A stretch of DNA of 38,371 nt from Hymenobacter jeongseonensis (GCF_015694725.1 NZ_JADQDQ010000020.1:1-38371), one strand, 5' to 3'; positions 9,572-19,206 are shown, counted from the stretch's first letter. The notes: generated by a model not told the origin, from the letters alone. A program made the numbers and translations.

Positions 9572-9708
9572 GGCTAGGGTCTTCGCCTTGGTTTTATGCC
9601 AAACGGTTACAGTGGAATGGGTTGGAATTTAAAAGAACGGCTAAGGCATCGGCTTCTAGTTTAGGCAGGGGGTTTTAAGCATTTGTGCAGCAGAAAGTGC
9701 GTAGCTGA

Positions 9709-9737
9709 GGTGTGCTCCGGCCAAACCGGAGCACGCC
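9709..9737 (-). terminator. Hairpin downstream of the giant T9SS gene
   Basis: GTGCTCCGG (9712-9720), loop CCAAA, and CCGGAGCAC form a 9-bp stem that extends to 12 bp with one G:U pair. It lies 24 bases past the stop codon of the leftward gene. There is no T-tract. A second hairpin, AAATGGC-AGCTA-GCCATTT at 9744-9762, overlaps the stop codon itself. Confidence 0.55.
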
Positions 9738-9760
9738 TTAACTAAATGGCAGCTAGCCAT

Positions 9761-12700
9761 TTACTGCTTTAGCAGGCGAGATAAGAGCTTCAGGCCGCCC
9801 CCGCGAACGATAACCGCGTACGCGCCATTGGGCAAACCACTCACCTGCAATTCGTGCGCTTTCCCGCCGGCCAACGCATGGGTTTGCACCACCCGTCCTG
9901 TCATATCTACCAGGGTTACGTCGAACGTGATGGCAGGCAGACTACCCAGATTAAGAGTGGTATAGGTGTAAGCCGGATTTGGAAATAGACTGAGGGCCTC
10001 CGGGGCATAAACTACCGCCCGCACGGGGCTATAGGTTGCTTTGCCCGAAACGTCTACCTGCTGAAGGCGGTAGTACACGGTACCGGGGTGCTGCCGCCCT
10101 ACGCCGGCCTCGGTGTAAGTGTAATGCTGTTGCTGGGTGGTAGTGCCCGCCCCGGCTACAACGTCCAGTTGCACGAAGCTGACCCCGTCGAGCGAGCGCT
10201 GCACGCGGAAGCCCTGGTTGTTCAACTCCTGGGCAGTGGTCCAGCTCAGGTGGGCATCGGCGCCCACCGCCTTGGCCTCAAAGCGTATGAGTTCCACCGG
10301 CAGCGGGTTGTCGCCAATACGCAACGGAACGGTTTGGGTCGTTACCCCGCCGTTCGCGTCAACGGTGGTGATGATAACCGGGTAGGTGTCGGCCACCAGC
10401 AACTTGCGGTCAAGCACGCGCACCTGGCCGGTGGTGGGGTCCAGCATCAGGCCGTCAGGCAGGGTACTGCCGCTGGTCACAGAGGCGTTGCGCACACCGC
10501 CATCGGCCACAGCGGCCGCGGCGCTGTAGGCCCCGCCGTTGGCATCAAACACATTGGCAATCACGTCACCGTCCTGATACGGGTTGCTGTTGCCGCCTTT
10601 AACCGGCGTAGTGACATAGACGGCCGCATTATCCTGGCCCACGGCAATGCCGTAGGTGGCCGGCAGCGAAACGGCGCCCTGGTTGTCGGTGGCGGTGAAC
10701 GAGAAGAAGGCCGTGCCCACAAACGAGGCCGAGGGGTCAAACGTCAGGTTGGCTGCATCGGCCAGGCTGATTGGCTGGTTTACGGCCACGGCCGTGCCGC
10801 GCAGCAGCAGCACCCCGTCCGCCGCGGCGGGCAGTGTCGTCACGGTGAACGAGCCAATCGAGCCGTCGGCATCGTAGCCAACCAGCGCTGTAATGGTCAG
10901 GGCCGTGGCCGTGTTTCCCTCGGGTGACTGCAAGCGGTTGGCCAAGGCGTTGGCCAGCGGCTGCTCGTTGGCCAGAGCAGTGGCTAGGGCCGAGGTATTG
11001 TTGGCCAGGCTGCCCGCCGGCTGGGTGGTGCCGGTGGTCACGGTGCCCATAAGGGCACTGGCCGTGGTGGGGAACGTGAACGTGAACGTATTCGTGACCT
11101 GGCCGGCTAGCCCCACTGCCTGCACGGCAATGGTGTGGAAGGTGATGAGGCCATCGGTGGCGTTGTAAATGCCGCCGCCCGACACCAGGACGTCGTTCAG
11201 GCCGGTGGGCAGCTGCACGGTTTGCGCCACGGCGCCGGCCGGCGAAGGGCCGTTGTTCAGGGTTACCACCTCGTAGACGGCCCGGCTGCCGGGCAGCACG
11301 GTGGCCGGGCCGCTCACGCGGGTGGCTACGTCGGCCACCGGCACAATGGTCACGCTCACCACCTGAATGTTGTTGGCGGGCAGCGGGTCCGAGAAATTGC
11401 CGTTTACGGTGGCCTTGGCCACCAGCGGGTCGGTGCTGTAGTTGCTCACCGTGATGGTGTAGGTGAGGGTGTTGCCGGCCGCCACGTTGCTGACGATGGG
11501 GAAGGTAACCGTGCCGCTAAGGGCATCGTAGGCCCCCGCCACCGGCACCACGGTGCCGCTGCTCACGTCGGCCGCCACCACGCCGCTCAGGCCGGCGGGC
11601 AGGCCCACGCGCTGGCGTATGCCGCTGGCCGTGGTGTTGCCGTTGGCGCTCGAATTGGTGGCCGTCACGGTCAGCACGATGGGCTGGCCGGCTTGCTGCG
11701 AGCTCACGTTCGACGCAATGGTGGTTTGGACGTCCACCTGGGCGGTGGTCTGCGGCATCACCGGTAGCGTGAGCGTGGCGGCATTGTTGGTCAGGTTGGT
11801 GTCGTTGGTGGCAGTGGGCACATTGGCGGCGGCCGATACCCCGATAATGGGCCGGTCGGGCACCGTTAGGCTGATGGTGTTCGTCACGGTACCCGTAGCG
11901 CCAACCACGAGGTTGGTGAGGGTCGGGAAGGTAATCAGGCCCGAAGTGGCATCGTAGGTGCCGCCGCCGCTGGCCACCACGTTGGTCAAGCCGGTGGCAA
12001 TGCGCACGGTGGGCGTCACGCTCGGGGCCGGGGCCGGGCCGTTGTTGGTGGTGGCCACGGCAAAGGTGATGGTGTTGCCCACCACAGCCGTAGTCGGGCC
12101 CGCTACGGCTATCGCTACGTCGGCATTCCAACGGATGAGCGTGGCCACACTGGCCGTGTTGTTGGCTGGCACGTCGTCGGTGGTGGCGCTGGTCACGGCG
12201 GCCAGGCTCACCACGGTGCGCGGGTTGGCCGCGTCGGTCGAGGCGTAGGCCGGAGCCACGTAACTGTACGTGTAGGTGCGGCCCTCGCCCGCGGCCAGCG
12301 TGGGCACCGCCGGCCAAGCAATGAGGCCGGTTGCGGGGTCGTACGTGCCGCTGTTGAAAACCACCACGTCGGCCGGGGCCAGGCCGGCCGGAATGGCTAC
12401 GGTCTGCACCACGGCGCGGGCCGGCACGGGGCCATTGTTCAGCAGGTTGACGATGAACGTGGTGGGTGCCTGCGTGGCCGAGGCGATGCTGGGGCCCACC
12501 AGGGTAGTGGCCACATCGGCCACGGCAAATACGTCCACATAGCGCACCACACGGTTGTCGCCCGGCACGGGGTCCGAGGTAGCTGACGTCACGCTGGCGG
12601 TTTCGCCCAATGGGCCCGCTGCAGGCGCCGCTATCACTACCGTGTTGGTTATGGTGGTGCCGCTGGCCAGGCTAGCCAAGGCCGGGAAGGTGACCACACC

Positions 12701-15700
12701 GGTCGTGGCATCATAGGTACCGCCGTTGCTGATGTCGGTGGGCTGGATGCTGAGGCCCGGCCGCAGCGTCAGCTGCTGCACCACGGCGAGGGCAGAAGCA
12801 GGGCCAGCGTTGCTGGTGCCAATGGTAAAAGTGACCGGTGCGTTCGGTGACACGTTTTTAGCACTGCTGGCGAGCATGGTGTACACGTTGGCTTGGTCGG
12901 TGGTAGGGGCGCTGGCCGTGGTGGGGGCCGCCGTGGCGCTATTGTTAGCGGTGGTGCCGCTGGCTTCCGTGGTGGTCGTGTTCACGGCTGCTACGGCCGT
13001 AAACGTAGCAGCCAGTGGGAAACTGACGGTATTGGTCACCAGCGCGCCGCTTGCGAGCACGGCCCGGGCGGGGAAGGTCACCATGCCGGTGCCCGCGTCG
13101 TAGGTGCCACCGCGGGTGGCAAACACACCGGATAGGCCGGTGGGCAACTGCACGGTTTGCACCACGTCGGCGGCGGGCGAGGGACCGTTGTTGCGCGTGG
13201 TGACCGCGAAGGTGGTCAGGTTGCCGCTGATGGCGTCGGTCGGGCCGCTGATGGCCGTGCCCACGTCGGCCACCGGCACCACGTCGATGCTCGCCACCGC
13301 CTGGTTGTTGCCGTAAATGCCCGACGATATCGAGCCCGTGCCCCCGCTCATGCTGCCGCTGACGCTCACCGGCCCAATGGCCGGCGCCGTGAAGGCGATG
13401 GTGACGTAGGCAGTGCCGCCGCTGGCCAGCGTGGCCACATTAGGCAGTATTACGATGCCGGTGGTGGCGTTGTAGGCCCCGCTCAGCACCGTGGCGTCGT
13501 AGTCGGTCACCACCACGCCGGTCAGGCCCGGCGTGAGTTGGGCAAAGCGCAGCCCACCGGTGGCCACAGACGGGCCGAAATTGGTGTACTTCACCACAAA
13601 CGAGGCCGGCTGACCGGTGGCCACGCTTGCGCTCGAAACCGTCACGCCGTCGGTAGCCAGGTCGGAAGCTGGGTTGTTGGTCACGGCAAACGAAAACACG
13701 TCGGGCGCTATGCCAGTACCATTGCCGACGTCCTGTTGAGAAGTCGTGGCGATGGTGCTGACGAGGGTATTAGCGCCACCGCTGAGGGGGGCCCTGTAGC
13801 TGAAGTTGAACGTTTGGGCCTGGCGGCTGCTCAGGGTCGCGGGGCCAAAGCTGATGACTCCGGCGCTGTAGCTGCCACCCTGGGCCGTGATGGCGTTGAG
13901 CTGGGCCGTGGTAAGCGTGGCCCCGGCGGGCAGCTGCACGTTGCGCGCGGTGACGGTGGCCGAGGCCGGGCCGTTGTTGGCAAACACCACCGCGTAGGTG
14001 CCCGTGGGCAGGTCCGTGATGGACGAATTCAGGCCAAACACGACCGATACCACGTCGGCAAAGCCAGTAATGGCCGTCACGACCGTGCGGGAGTTGTTGT
14101 CGGTCACCGCCTCGGGGGTGGTGGCCGTGGTGATGGCAATGGCCGCCGTGCTGGTGATGCCCGCCGTGCCCGGCGCGGTGTAGGACAGGTTGAAGCTGCT
14201 GCTGGCACCAGCCACCAGCGGGGCCACAGCCGGGTAGGTGATGGTCACCACGTCGGTATTCAGGCCGCTGATGGTGCCGCCGGGCGCCGAAACCGCGGTA
14301 AACGGATTAGAGGAGCTGCCCGATGACAGCGTGACGATGCGGGAAACCGCCGCCGCTTCCACACCGCCGTTATTGGCGAATGTCACCGACAGGTTCACCG
14401 TCTGGCCGCTGGCGGCCGCTGCCGGCGCCAGGAGGCTTGCCGTCACGTCGATGGCGCAGTTAGCTCCGGCGGTGCTGCCGGCGATGCTGTTGCTGATTTG
14501 GGTGTTGGTAATGCCGGCACCGCCGGCGCTGGCACCGTATGCCGAGCCACCGGTGGTGGTGCCGGAGGCCCCGCTGGCTACCGAAGCGCTGGCCGGCGTG
14601 GCGTTGGCCAGCACCATGCCCCCGCTGCCGCCCCCGCCCGGGCCGTGCGCCGACGAGGCGCTGTTGCTGCCGCCGTTGCCGCCGTTGGCTACCAGGGTCA
14701 GGCGGCTCAGGGTAGCCGTGTTGTTGACCGTCATCAGCACGGAGCCGCCGGCCCCGCCGCCGCCGCCGCCGTCCTGCACCACCGCGCTGCTGGCCGCTGC
14801 GCCGTTGGCCAGTACGGTGCCCACGCCTGCCACCGAACCCGTGCGCACCAGCACAATACCGCCCCCGGCCGCGCCGCTGCTGGCGTAGCCAGGGTTCATA
14901 CCCCCGCCGGTGCCGTCGTTGTTCGTGCCGGCGCCGCCGCCACCGCCCATAATCAGGCGGCTGCTGCTAGGCGGATTAAAGCCGCCGCCCGTTTCGCCGC
15001 CTACCGCCGCGCCAGTGCTCCAGGCGTTGCCGCCGCGCCCACCCCGTGAGGCGTTGCCGCCGCCGCCGCCGCCGGAGTTTTGGGTATTGCCAGTGCCCGC
15101 CGGGCCAGGGTTGCCGTCGGTGCCGCCGCCCCCAGCGTTGCCGGGGGCACCACGGCCCGCGCTGCCGTTGGGGTAGCCATCGACGCCCGTATCCAAAAGG
15201 TCGGTGCCGGTGTTCACGTAGCGCGGGGTGCCTGCGGTGCCTTCGCCCTTCATGGCGTGGGCCCCTACCGTGGTGCTGGCTGAGGCCGGGGCGGCGGTGC
15301 GGTAGTCGGTGCCGCTCAGGCCGGCGGTGCCGGTCAGCTTTTGGCCGGCCCCGCCCCGAAAGCCCTTGCCCGAAGCATCGAGACTGGCGCCGCTGGCAAA
15401 AGTGAGCTGGCCCGTCACGTCCAGCGCCAGCACGCCGCCGGTGCTGCCGTCCCAGGCTTTGGGCGCCACGGTGCCGCTTACGGTCAGGTTCTGGTACTGC
15501 GGAATGCGCACTACCTGGAAGCGCCGCTGGCCCACGACCGAGGTAGCGCTGGCGTTGTCGTAGCTGTATTTTAGGCCAGTACTTACCGTAACGGTGCCCC
15601 CGCCCACGGCCACGGCACTGGCGGCCACGGCGTATTCGTAGCGCCCCGCCGTGAAGTTGGCGTTGTTCAACGTGTTGGAGGCGAAGCCGCCCGCCACGCC

Positions 15701-18013
15701 GTCGCCGTACGAGTCGGTGTTGGTGGCGTCCACTTCGGCCCCCTGCATCTGCATAATCAAGAGCAGGTCGCCGGCCACAATGGGCGTGAGGGTGGTGCCC
15801 GTAGCAGCACCCACCGTGAAGGAGGTGGCTCCTTGGGCCACCGTCTGGTTGGCGGCCGGGTAGTAGGTGTTGGGGTTCGTCGTGATGGTCGGCGAGCCGT
15901 CGTTGCCGGGGGTGGCGCAGGCGCTGGCCAGGCCCGCAGGCCCAATGGGCGCTACTGTCACCGCAAGGGTAGCCGCCGGGGCGCTGCCGTTGTTGTTGGC
16001 CGGGGTTGGGTCGGCGGTGGTGCTGGTGCTAGCGCCCGTCAGGGTGAAAGACTCCGGGGCGGCATGAATCAGCAGCGTCACGGTGTTGAAGCTGGAGGCC
16101 CCGCTGGCCAGCGAGGCAATGGTATTGAATGTCACGACGCCCGTGGTGGGGTCGTAGCTGCCATTCGTAACCGAAACGGTGCTGAACGGCGGCCTGTGCG
16201 AGAGCGTGATGGTGGGCACCACGTTGGTGGCCGCGGCCGGGCCGTTGTTGATGGTCGTGACGCTGTTGGTTTTCGCCTGCCCTTCCACGCCCGAAGTCGA
16301 GCCGTTTACGGTCGACATTAGGTCGGCACCTGCCGTCACGGGCACGGTATAGGTTGCGGTGTTCGAGCTGATGTTGGTATCGTCGGTGGCTTTGTAGGTG
16401 AAGCTGGCGCTGCCGGCAAACGCACCGTTGGGCACGAAGGAGAGCTGATAGCCCGGGTTGCTGGCCGTGGCCGTAGTGGGCACCGCAATAACCTGGTTGA
16501 GCGTGGCCGCCGTGCCGTTCACATACAGCGTGCCCTGGGCCGCTGTGGGCAGCGACAGAATGGTGAACGACTTGATGGTGGTGTTGCCGGTGGTCGCGTC
16601 CGGGTCGTTGGCGTTGAAAGCCAGCAGCGCGGTCTGGGTACTGGTGCTGCTCAGAATGGCCGGCGCGTGGGTGACGTTGCTGGCCACCGGGACCCGGTTC
16701 TGGGACGTGGTAATGGTCGACGTGTTGTTGCCGGCCACCGGGTCGTTGGCCGTTGAAGTAAAGCTCGACGTCGCCGACACCGCCACGCTGTTGGGCATTG
16801 TGTAGCCAATGGCCTGGCCCACCGAAGCGCCGCTGGCCAGGTTGCTGATAACCGGCAGGGTCAGCACCCCAGTCGACGAGACGTAGGTGCCACCGGTCAC
16901 GTTGAACAGGCCCGTGGGCAGCTGCACCTTGGGCGCAATGCTCGCGGCCGGGTCGGGCCCGTTGTTAGTCGTGGTGGCGCTCAGCGTTACGGTGCTGCCG
17001 GCCTGGGCGCGGACGGGGCCCGTCAGCACCGTTTGAATGTCGGCTTCGGAGCACCAGCCAAACGACGGAATGCCAATTATTTGGGCGAACGGACCTTTAT
17101 TAGTTACCAGGTTGCGATACGTTAGCGTCAGTTTGGTAATGGCTTGGGGAAACGTCACCGTGACGTTGCCCGACGGGGCTGCGGCGCTGGCTGCGTAGCC
17201 CGTGATACAGTTGGCTCCCCCCGAAAAGCTGTTGGTGTTGCTAACCTTCACGTCGGCAGCCGTCAGCGCAATGGGAGTAGTAGCAGCATTGTTGAGGTAG
17301 CCGTCGAATTGTACCTGGTCGACGACTGCTGCGTTGCCACTATTTCTGCCAGTATCAATGTCCTGGACGACAATAGTGAAGCCAGTGAGGGCACGGCTGA
17401 ACGTAAATGTCACCGTGCTCTCCATCCCGCTGATGGAAGTGTAGTCGGTGTTCCAAGTCAGCGATTTGCCAAGCGTACCGCCCCCATCACCAATCTGCAG
17501 GCTGTTCGGGCCCGGGCTGGTGCTGTAGCCGCTGGTAGATATGGTTACGTTGGTGGCCGGTACGTTCGTATTAGCTGTCCAACCTTCTCCCGTATTGCGC
17601 GTGGAGAAGTCGAACCCGAAACCTTGCCCGCAAGCGGCTTGCCCCACCGTGATGGCGTAGGTAGCCGCGGCGCTCGTGCCGGTGCCATCCGTTGCCGTGA
17701 AGGTGTACGAATAGGTGCCAGCTGTGCCCGACGGCTGAAAGAAAAGCTGCGTTGCCTCGGTCGGGGTCAGGGAGCGGGCCGCCGTTACGGCCGTATTATT
17801 CACGTACAGGGTGCCGCCTCCCGGCAGTGAGTTAATGTTGTAGCGGGTAGGCGTGCCACTGCTGACCGTGAGGCTGTTGATAGCAGTCCGTGCCGCGTTG
17901 GCGGGCAGCACGGGCGTCGTCAGGCTCACAACGCCGGGCGCGGCCCAGGCCGGCACAGCTGCGGCCAACGCGAGCGTGATTAGCAAAGCCCAGGAGAGTA
18001 CTAATTTTTTCAT
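9761..18013 (-). CDS. Giant DUF11-repeat T9SS surface protein with glycine-rich insert
   Basis: I place the start at 18013 (MKKLVLSWALLITLALAAA, AWA cleavage) because it gives a standard signal peptide; the ATG at 18061 adds a non-signal extension. The mature protein (2,750 residues in all) reads: a cadherin-like module (to about 125), a beta-sandwich with TFSRALTGFTIVVQDIDTG, a DUF11-like repeat, a cadherin-like module, a second DUF11-like repeat, then a unique region (about 690-1190) whose core (880-1170) is a glycine-rich collagen-like stretch with many GGGG runs. Nine more DUF11-like repeats of ~120 residues follow (ADV..VxGPxxxxxG, TTNNGPxPA, GTYDATTGVVTFP, NN), then a cadherin-like module, an Ig-like module, the LPVELIRF fibronectin-like module and a T9SS sorting domain (LFPNPAYTYTTLNL). 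A large cell-surface adhesin is the likely role. Confidence 0.9.
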   Translation of the reverse strand: MKKLVLSWALLITLALAAAVPAWAAPGVVSLTTPVLPANAARTAINSLTVSSGTPTRYNINSLPGGGTLYVNNTAVTAARSLTPTEATQLFFQPSGTAGTYSYTFTATDGTGTSAAATYAITVGQAACGQGFGFDFSTRNTGEGWTANTNVPATNVTISTSGYSTSPGPNSLQIGDGGGTLGKSLTWNTDYTSISGMESTVTFTFSRALTGFTIVVQDIDTGRNSGNAAVVDQVQFDGYLNNAATTPIALTAADVKVSNTNSFSGGANCITGYAASAAAPSGNVTVTFPQAITKLTLTYRNLVTNKGPFAQIIGIPSFGWCSEADIQTVLTGPVRAQAGSTVTLSATTTNNGPDPAASIAPKVQLPTGLFNVTGGTYVSSTGVLTLPVISNLASGASVGQAIGYTMPNSVAVSATSSFTSTANDPVAGNNTSTITTSQNRVPVASNVTHAPAILSSTSTQTALLAFNANDPDATTGNTTIKSFTILSLPTAAQGTLYVNGTAATLNQVIAVPTTATASNPGYQLSFVPNGAFAGSASFTYKATDDTNISSNTATYTVPVTAGADLMSTVNGSTSGVEGQAKTNSVTTINNGPAAATNVVPTITLSHRPPFSTVSVTNGSYDPTTGVVTFNTIASLASGASSFNTVTLLIHAAPESFTLTGASTSTTADPTPANNNGSAPAATLAVTVAPIGPAGLASACATPGNDGSPTITTNPNTYYPAANQTVAQGATSFTVGAATGTTLTPIVAGDLLLIMQMQGAEVDATNTDSYGDGVAGGFASNTLNNANFTAGRYEYAVAASAVAVGGGTVTVSTGLKYSYDNASATSVVGQRRFQVVRIPQYQNLTVSGTVAPKAWDGSTGGVLALDVTGQLTFASGASLDASGKGFRGGAGQKLTGTAGLSGTDYRTAAPASASTTVGAHAMKGEGTAGTPRYVNTGTDLLDTGVDGYPNGSAGRGAPGNAGGGGTDGNPGPAGTGNTQNSGGGGGGNASRGGRGGNAWSTGAAVGGETGGGFNPPSSSRLIMGGGGGAGTNNDGTGGGMNPGYASSGAAGGGIVLVRTGSVAGVGTVLANGAAASSAVVQDGGGGGGAGGSVLMTVNNTATLSRLTLVANGGNGGSNSASSAHGPGGGGSGGMVLANATPASASVASGASGTTTGGSAYGASAGGAGITNTQISNSIAGSTAGANCAIDVTASLLAPAAAASGQTVNLSVTFANNGGVEAAAVSRIVTLSSGSSSNPFTAVSAPGGTISGLNTDVVTITYPAVAPLVAGASSSFNLSYTAPGTAGITSTAAIAITTATTPEAVTDNNSRTVVTAITGFADVVSVVFGLNSSITDLPTGTYAVVFANNGPASATVTARNVQLPAGATLTTAQLNAITAQGGSYSAGVISFGPATLSSRQAQTFNFSYRAPLSGGANTLVSTIATTSQQDVGNGTGIAPDVFSFAVTNNPASDLATDGVTVSSASVATGQPASFVVKYTNFGPSVATGGLRFAQLTPGLTGVVVTDYDATVLSGAYNATTGIVILPNVATLASGGTAYVTIAFTAPAIGPVSVSGSMSGGTGSISSGIYGNNQAVASIDVVPVADVGTAISGPTDAISGNLTTFAVTTRNNGPSPAADVVQTVQLPTGLSGVFATRGGTYDAGTGMVTFPARAVLASGALVTNTVSFPLAATFTAVAAVNTTTTEASGTTANNSATAAPTTASAPTTDQANVYTMLASSAKNVSPNAPVTFTIGTSNAGPASALAVVQQLTLRPGLSIQPTDISNGGTYDATTGVVTFPALASLASGTTITNTVVIAAPAAGPLGETASVTSATSDPVPGDNRVVRYVDVFAVADVATTLVGPSIASATQAPTTFIVNLLNNGPVPARAVVQTVAIPAGLAPADVVVFNSGTYDPATGLIAWPAVPTLAAGEGRTYTYSYVAPAYASTDAANPRTVVSLAAVTSATTDDVPANNTASVATLIRWNADVAIAVAGPTTAVVGNTITFAVATTNNGPAPAPSVTPTVRIATGLTNVVASGGGTYDATSGLITFPTLTNLVVGATGTVTNTISLTVPDRPIIGVSAAANVPTATNDTNLTNNAATLTLPVMPQTTAQVDVQTTIASNVSSQQAGQPIVLTVTATNSSANGNTTASGIRQRVGLPAGLSGVVAADVSSGTVVPVAGAYDALSGTVTFPIVSNVAAGNTLTYTITVSNYSTDPLVAKATVNGNFSDPLPANNIQVVSVTIVPVADVATRVSGPATVLPGSRAVYEVVTLNNGPSPAGAVAQTVQLPTGLNDVLVSGGGIYNATDGLITFHTIAVQAVGLAGQVTNTFTFTFPTTASALMGTVTTGTTQPAGSLANNTSALATALANEQPLANALANRLQSPEGNTATALTITALVGYDADGSIGSFTVTTLPAAADGVLLLRGTAVAVNQPISLADAANLTFDPSASFVGTAFFSFTATDNQGAVSLPATYGIAVGQDNAAVYVTTPVKGGNSNPYQDGDVIANVFDANGGAYSAAAAVADGGVRNASVTSGSTLPDGLMLDPTTGQVRVLDRKLLVADTYPVIITTVDANGGVTTQTVPLRIGDNPLPVELIRFEAKAVGADAHLSWTTAQELNNQGFRVQRSLDGVSFVQLDVVAGAGTTTQQQHYTYTEAGVGRQHPGTVYYRLQQVDVSGKATYSPVRAVVYAPEALSLFPNPAYTYTTLNLGSLPAITFDVTLVDMTGRVVQTHALAGGKAHELQVSGLPNGAYAVIVRGGGLKLLSRLLKQ

Positions 18014-18164
18014 TTTGGGTTTTTTAGGCAAGCGTGTAAGGCACAAAATGGAGCGCCACAATGGCGTGGCACAATAGTCCTATTCTATTCCGAGGCCATA
18101 CCGGGCCTTGGGTGACCAGCATACCGCCAGTAACGCTGGCTAAAGGCAGCTGCTTTTCGCTGCT

Positions 18165-18635
18165 TCAGCACTGCGACCCGGCCGTGCCGAAGCAGCTCGC
18201 GGCTGGGTCAAACGGGAGATTGTTGGCATCGGCGGCGGCAATTACTGTGGCCGTCGTAATGGTAGTCGTGTCGTTGAGGCGCAGCGTGCCTGCCGCTGCC
18301 GGCGGCAGAACCGTAACCTTGTAGGATGCTTTGAGCTCCCCGCGTCGGCGGCGGTAGCGGCAGGGGCACGGCGAGCAACGTCTTGCCGTAAGGGTTGAGC
18401 AAAATTTGTGATGTGCGTGCGTACGCCACTGGCGCGGCCAGCACGCCGTTTGCTCCTGTTTCCAGCTTGGGCGGCACACCCGTTCCAGCAGCAAGCGGGT
18501 GCGTCAGCGTGCCAAAACTTCGGCGCCGGACTGTGCCTGCGCTAGCCGCCCGGCCAGCAGGAGGCCAGCCAAAATCACCAGCTTACTCCGCGTGCCCACC
18601 GTCTTGCGCACTGGCTGCACCAGGCTGGTGCACAT
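18165..18635 (-). pseudogene. Frameshifted remnant of a secreted repeat protein
   Basis: The minus strand from the ATG at 18635 encodes a convincing signal peptide (RSKLVILAGLLLAGRLAQAQ), then stops after about 43 codons. A shifted frame continues with SGAEVFGTLTHPLAAG and ILLNPYGKTLLAVPLPLPPP. A third frame carries KVTVLPPAAAGTLRLNDTT and ANNLPFDPAASCFG, ending at 18165. That last piece matches a cadherin-like module of the neighbouring giant protein (VTTLPAAADGVLLLRGT, ANLTFDPSASFVG). This is therefore a start plus one module of a related T9SS protein, broken by at least two frameshifts and truncated. Whether it is a decayed former start of the giant gene or a separate gene is not clear. 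Confidence 0.65.
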
Positions 18636-18825
18636 GGCAGGGGAAGAAGTGTGTTATTATCCACAAACCCTGTAATCGTAAATACATAAAATTTAAAAAC
18701 TGGACGAAAAAATAAGTTGATGTCTAAAAGGACACACGTGTTACTACATGCCTAACGGACACGCAGATAGCTCCACCCCAAAAACAAAATTCCACATTTA
18801 CAAATCCTTATTCCCCCAAAACTCC

Positions 18826-18842
18826 TACCCTATTTGCGGGTG
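18826..18842 (+). promoter_or_regulatory. Dyad motif site C
   Basis: TACCCTATTTGCGGGTG has a perfect ACCC-N7-GGGT dyad. It lies 190 bp upstream of the pseudogene start at 18635 and 813 bp upstream of the giant T9SS gene, oriented relative to these as sites A and B are to their genes. Confidence 0.5.
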
Positions 18843-19023
18843 TTGGCATAACTCCCGTCTCTGAGCAGGTTCGTCAGGTGATAACGGCCATGGTAATTGT
18901 TTGCAAGCTGCCTTGCATGTAGTAACCAAATCATTATTATATCCTAATTAATTGTATTCAGTTACTTCACTTAATATTCATGTAAGCACTGGCTTTAAAA
19001 GCTATTATAAGTTCAGGCACTAC

Positions 19024-19040
19024 CACCCGCAAATAGGGTA
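19024..19040 (-). promoter_or_regulatory. Dyad motif site D
   Basis: On the plus strand this is CACCCGCAAATAGGGTA, the exact 17-bp reverse complement of site C. It lies 166 bp upstream of response-regulator copy 2, again with the motif reading away from the gene. Auto-regulation by the LuxR-type regulator is a reasonable inference. Confidence 0.5.
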
Positions 19041-19144
19041 GTTTTGAAATCAACTCTCGTCTTGGAAGACACCTAGATTTGTATAATTATTCGAAGGGAT
19101 TCCCCTGCGTTATGCGCAGGCATTACGCCCGGATGTATACGTTA

Positions 19145-19173
19145 GTCAACTTATTTATATTCAATAAGTTGAC
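19145..19173. promoter_or_regulatory. 11-bp inverted repeat upstream of response-regulator copy 2
   Basis: GTCAACTTATT (19145-19155) and AATAAGTTGAC (19163-19173) are perfect complements around the loop TATATTC. The structure ends 33 bases before the ATG at 19207. It could be an operator or a leader hairpin. Copy 1 has no equivalent. Confidence 0.5.
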
Positions 19174-19206
19174 CTGAATCAAAGCCAGATATCATCCAAG
19201 TAGCGT

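Larger units (their letters stand above)
8997..9760. other. Intergenic region with ORF remnant, dyad motif, MITE-like element and hairpins
   Basis: No intact gene is seen in this 764-base gap between two leftward T9SS genes. It contains a possible decayed coding remnant (9065-9259), dyad site B (9326-9342), a 131-bp nested inverted-repeat element (9441-9571) and hairpins near the 3' end of the giant gene (9709-9762). I see nothing in about 9575-9705. Confidence 0.6.
18636..19206. other. AT-rich intergenic region with paired operators
   Basis: No gene is seen. The region is much AT-richer than its surroundings and holds dyad sites C (18826-18842) and D (19024-19040) in opposite orientations 182 bp apart. 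It also has a small hairpin CCTGCG-TTATG-CGCAGG near 19107-19123 and an 11-bp inverted repeat at 19145-19173. Confidence 0.6.

Noticed and set aside
10088..14888. Long plus-strand open frames (279, 210, 389 and 216 residues) opposite the giant T9SS gene
   Set aside because: They are shadows of a low-complexity repeat gene: Arg/His/Gly- or Val/Ala-rich, no start context, and they stop and start with the DUF11 repeats.
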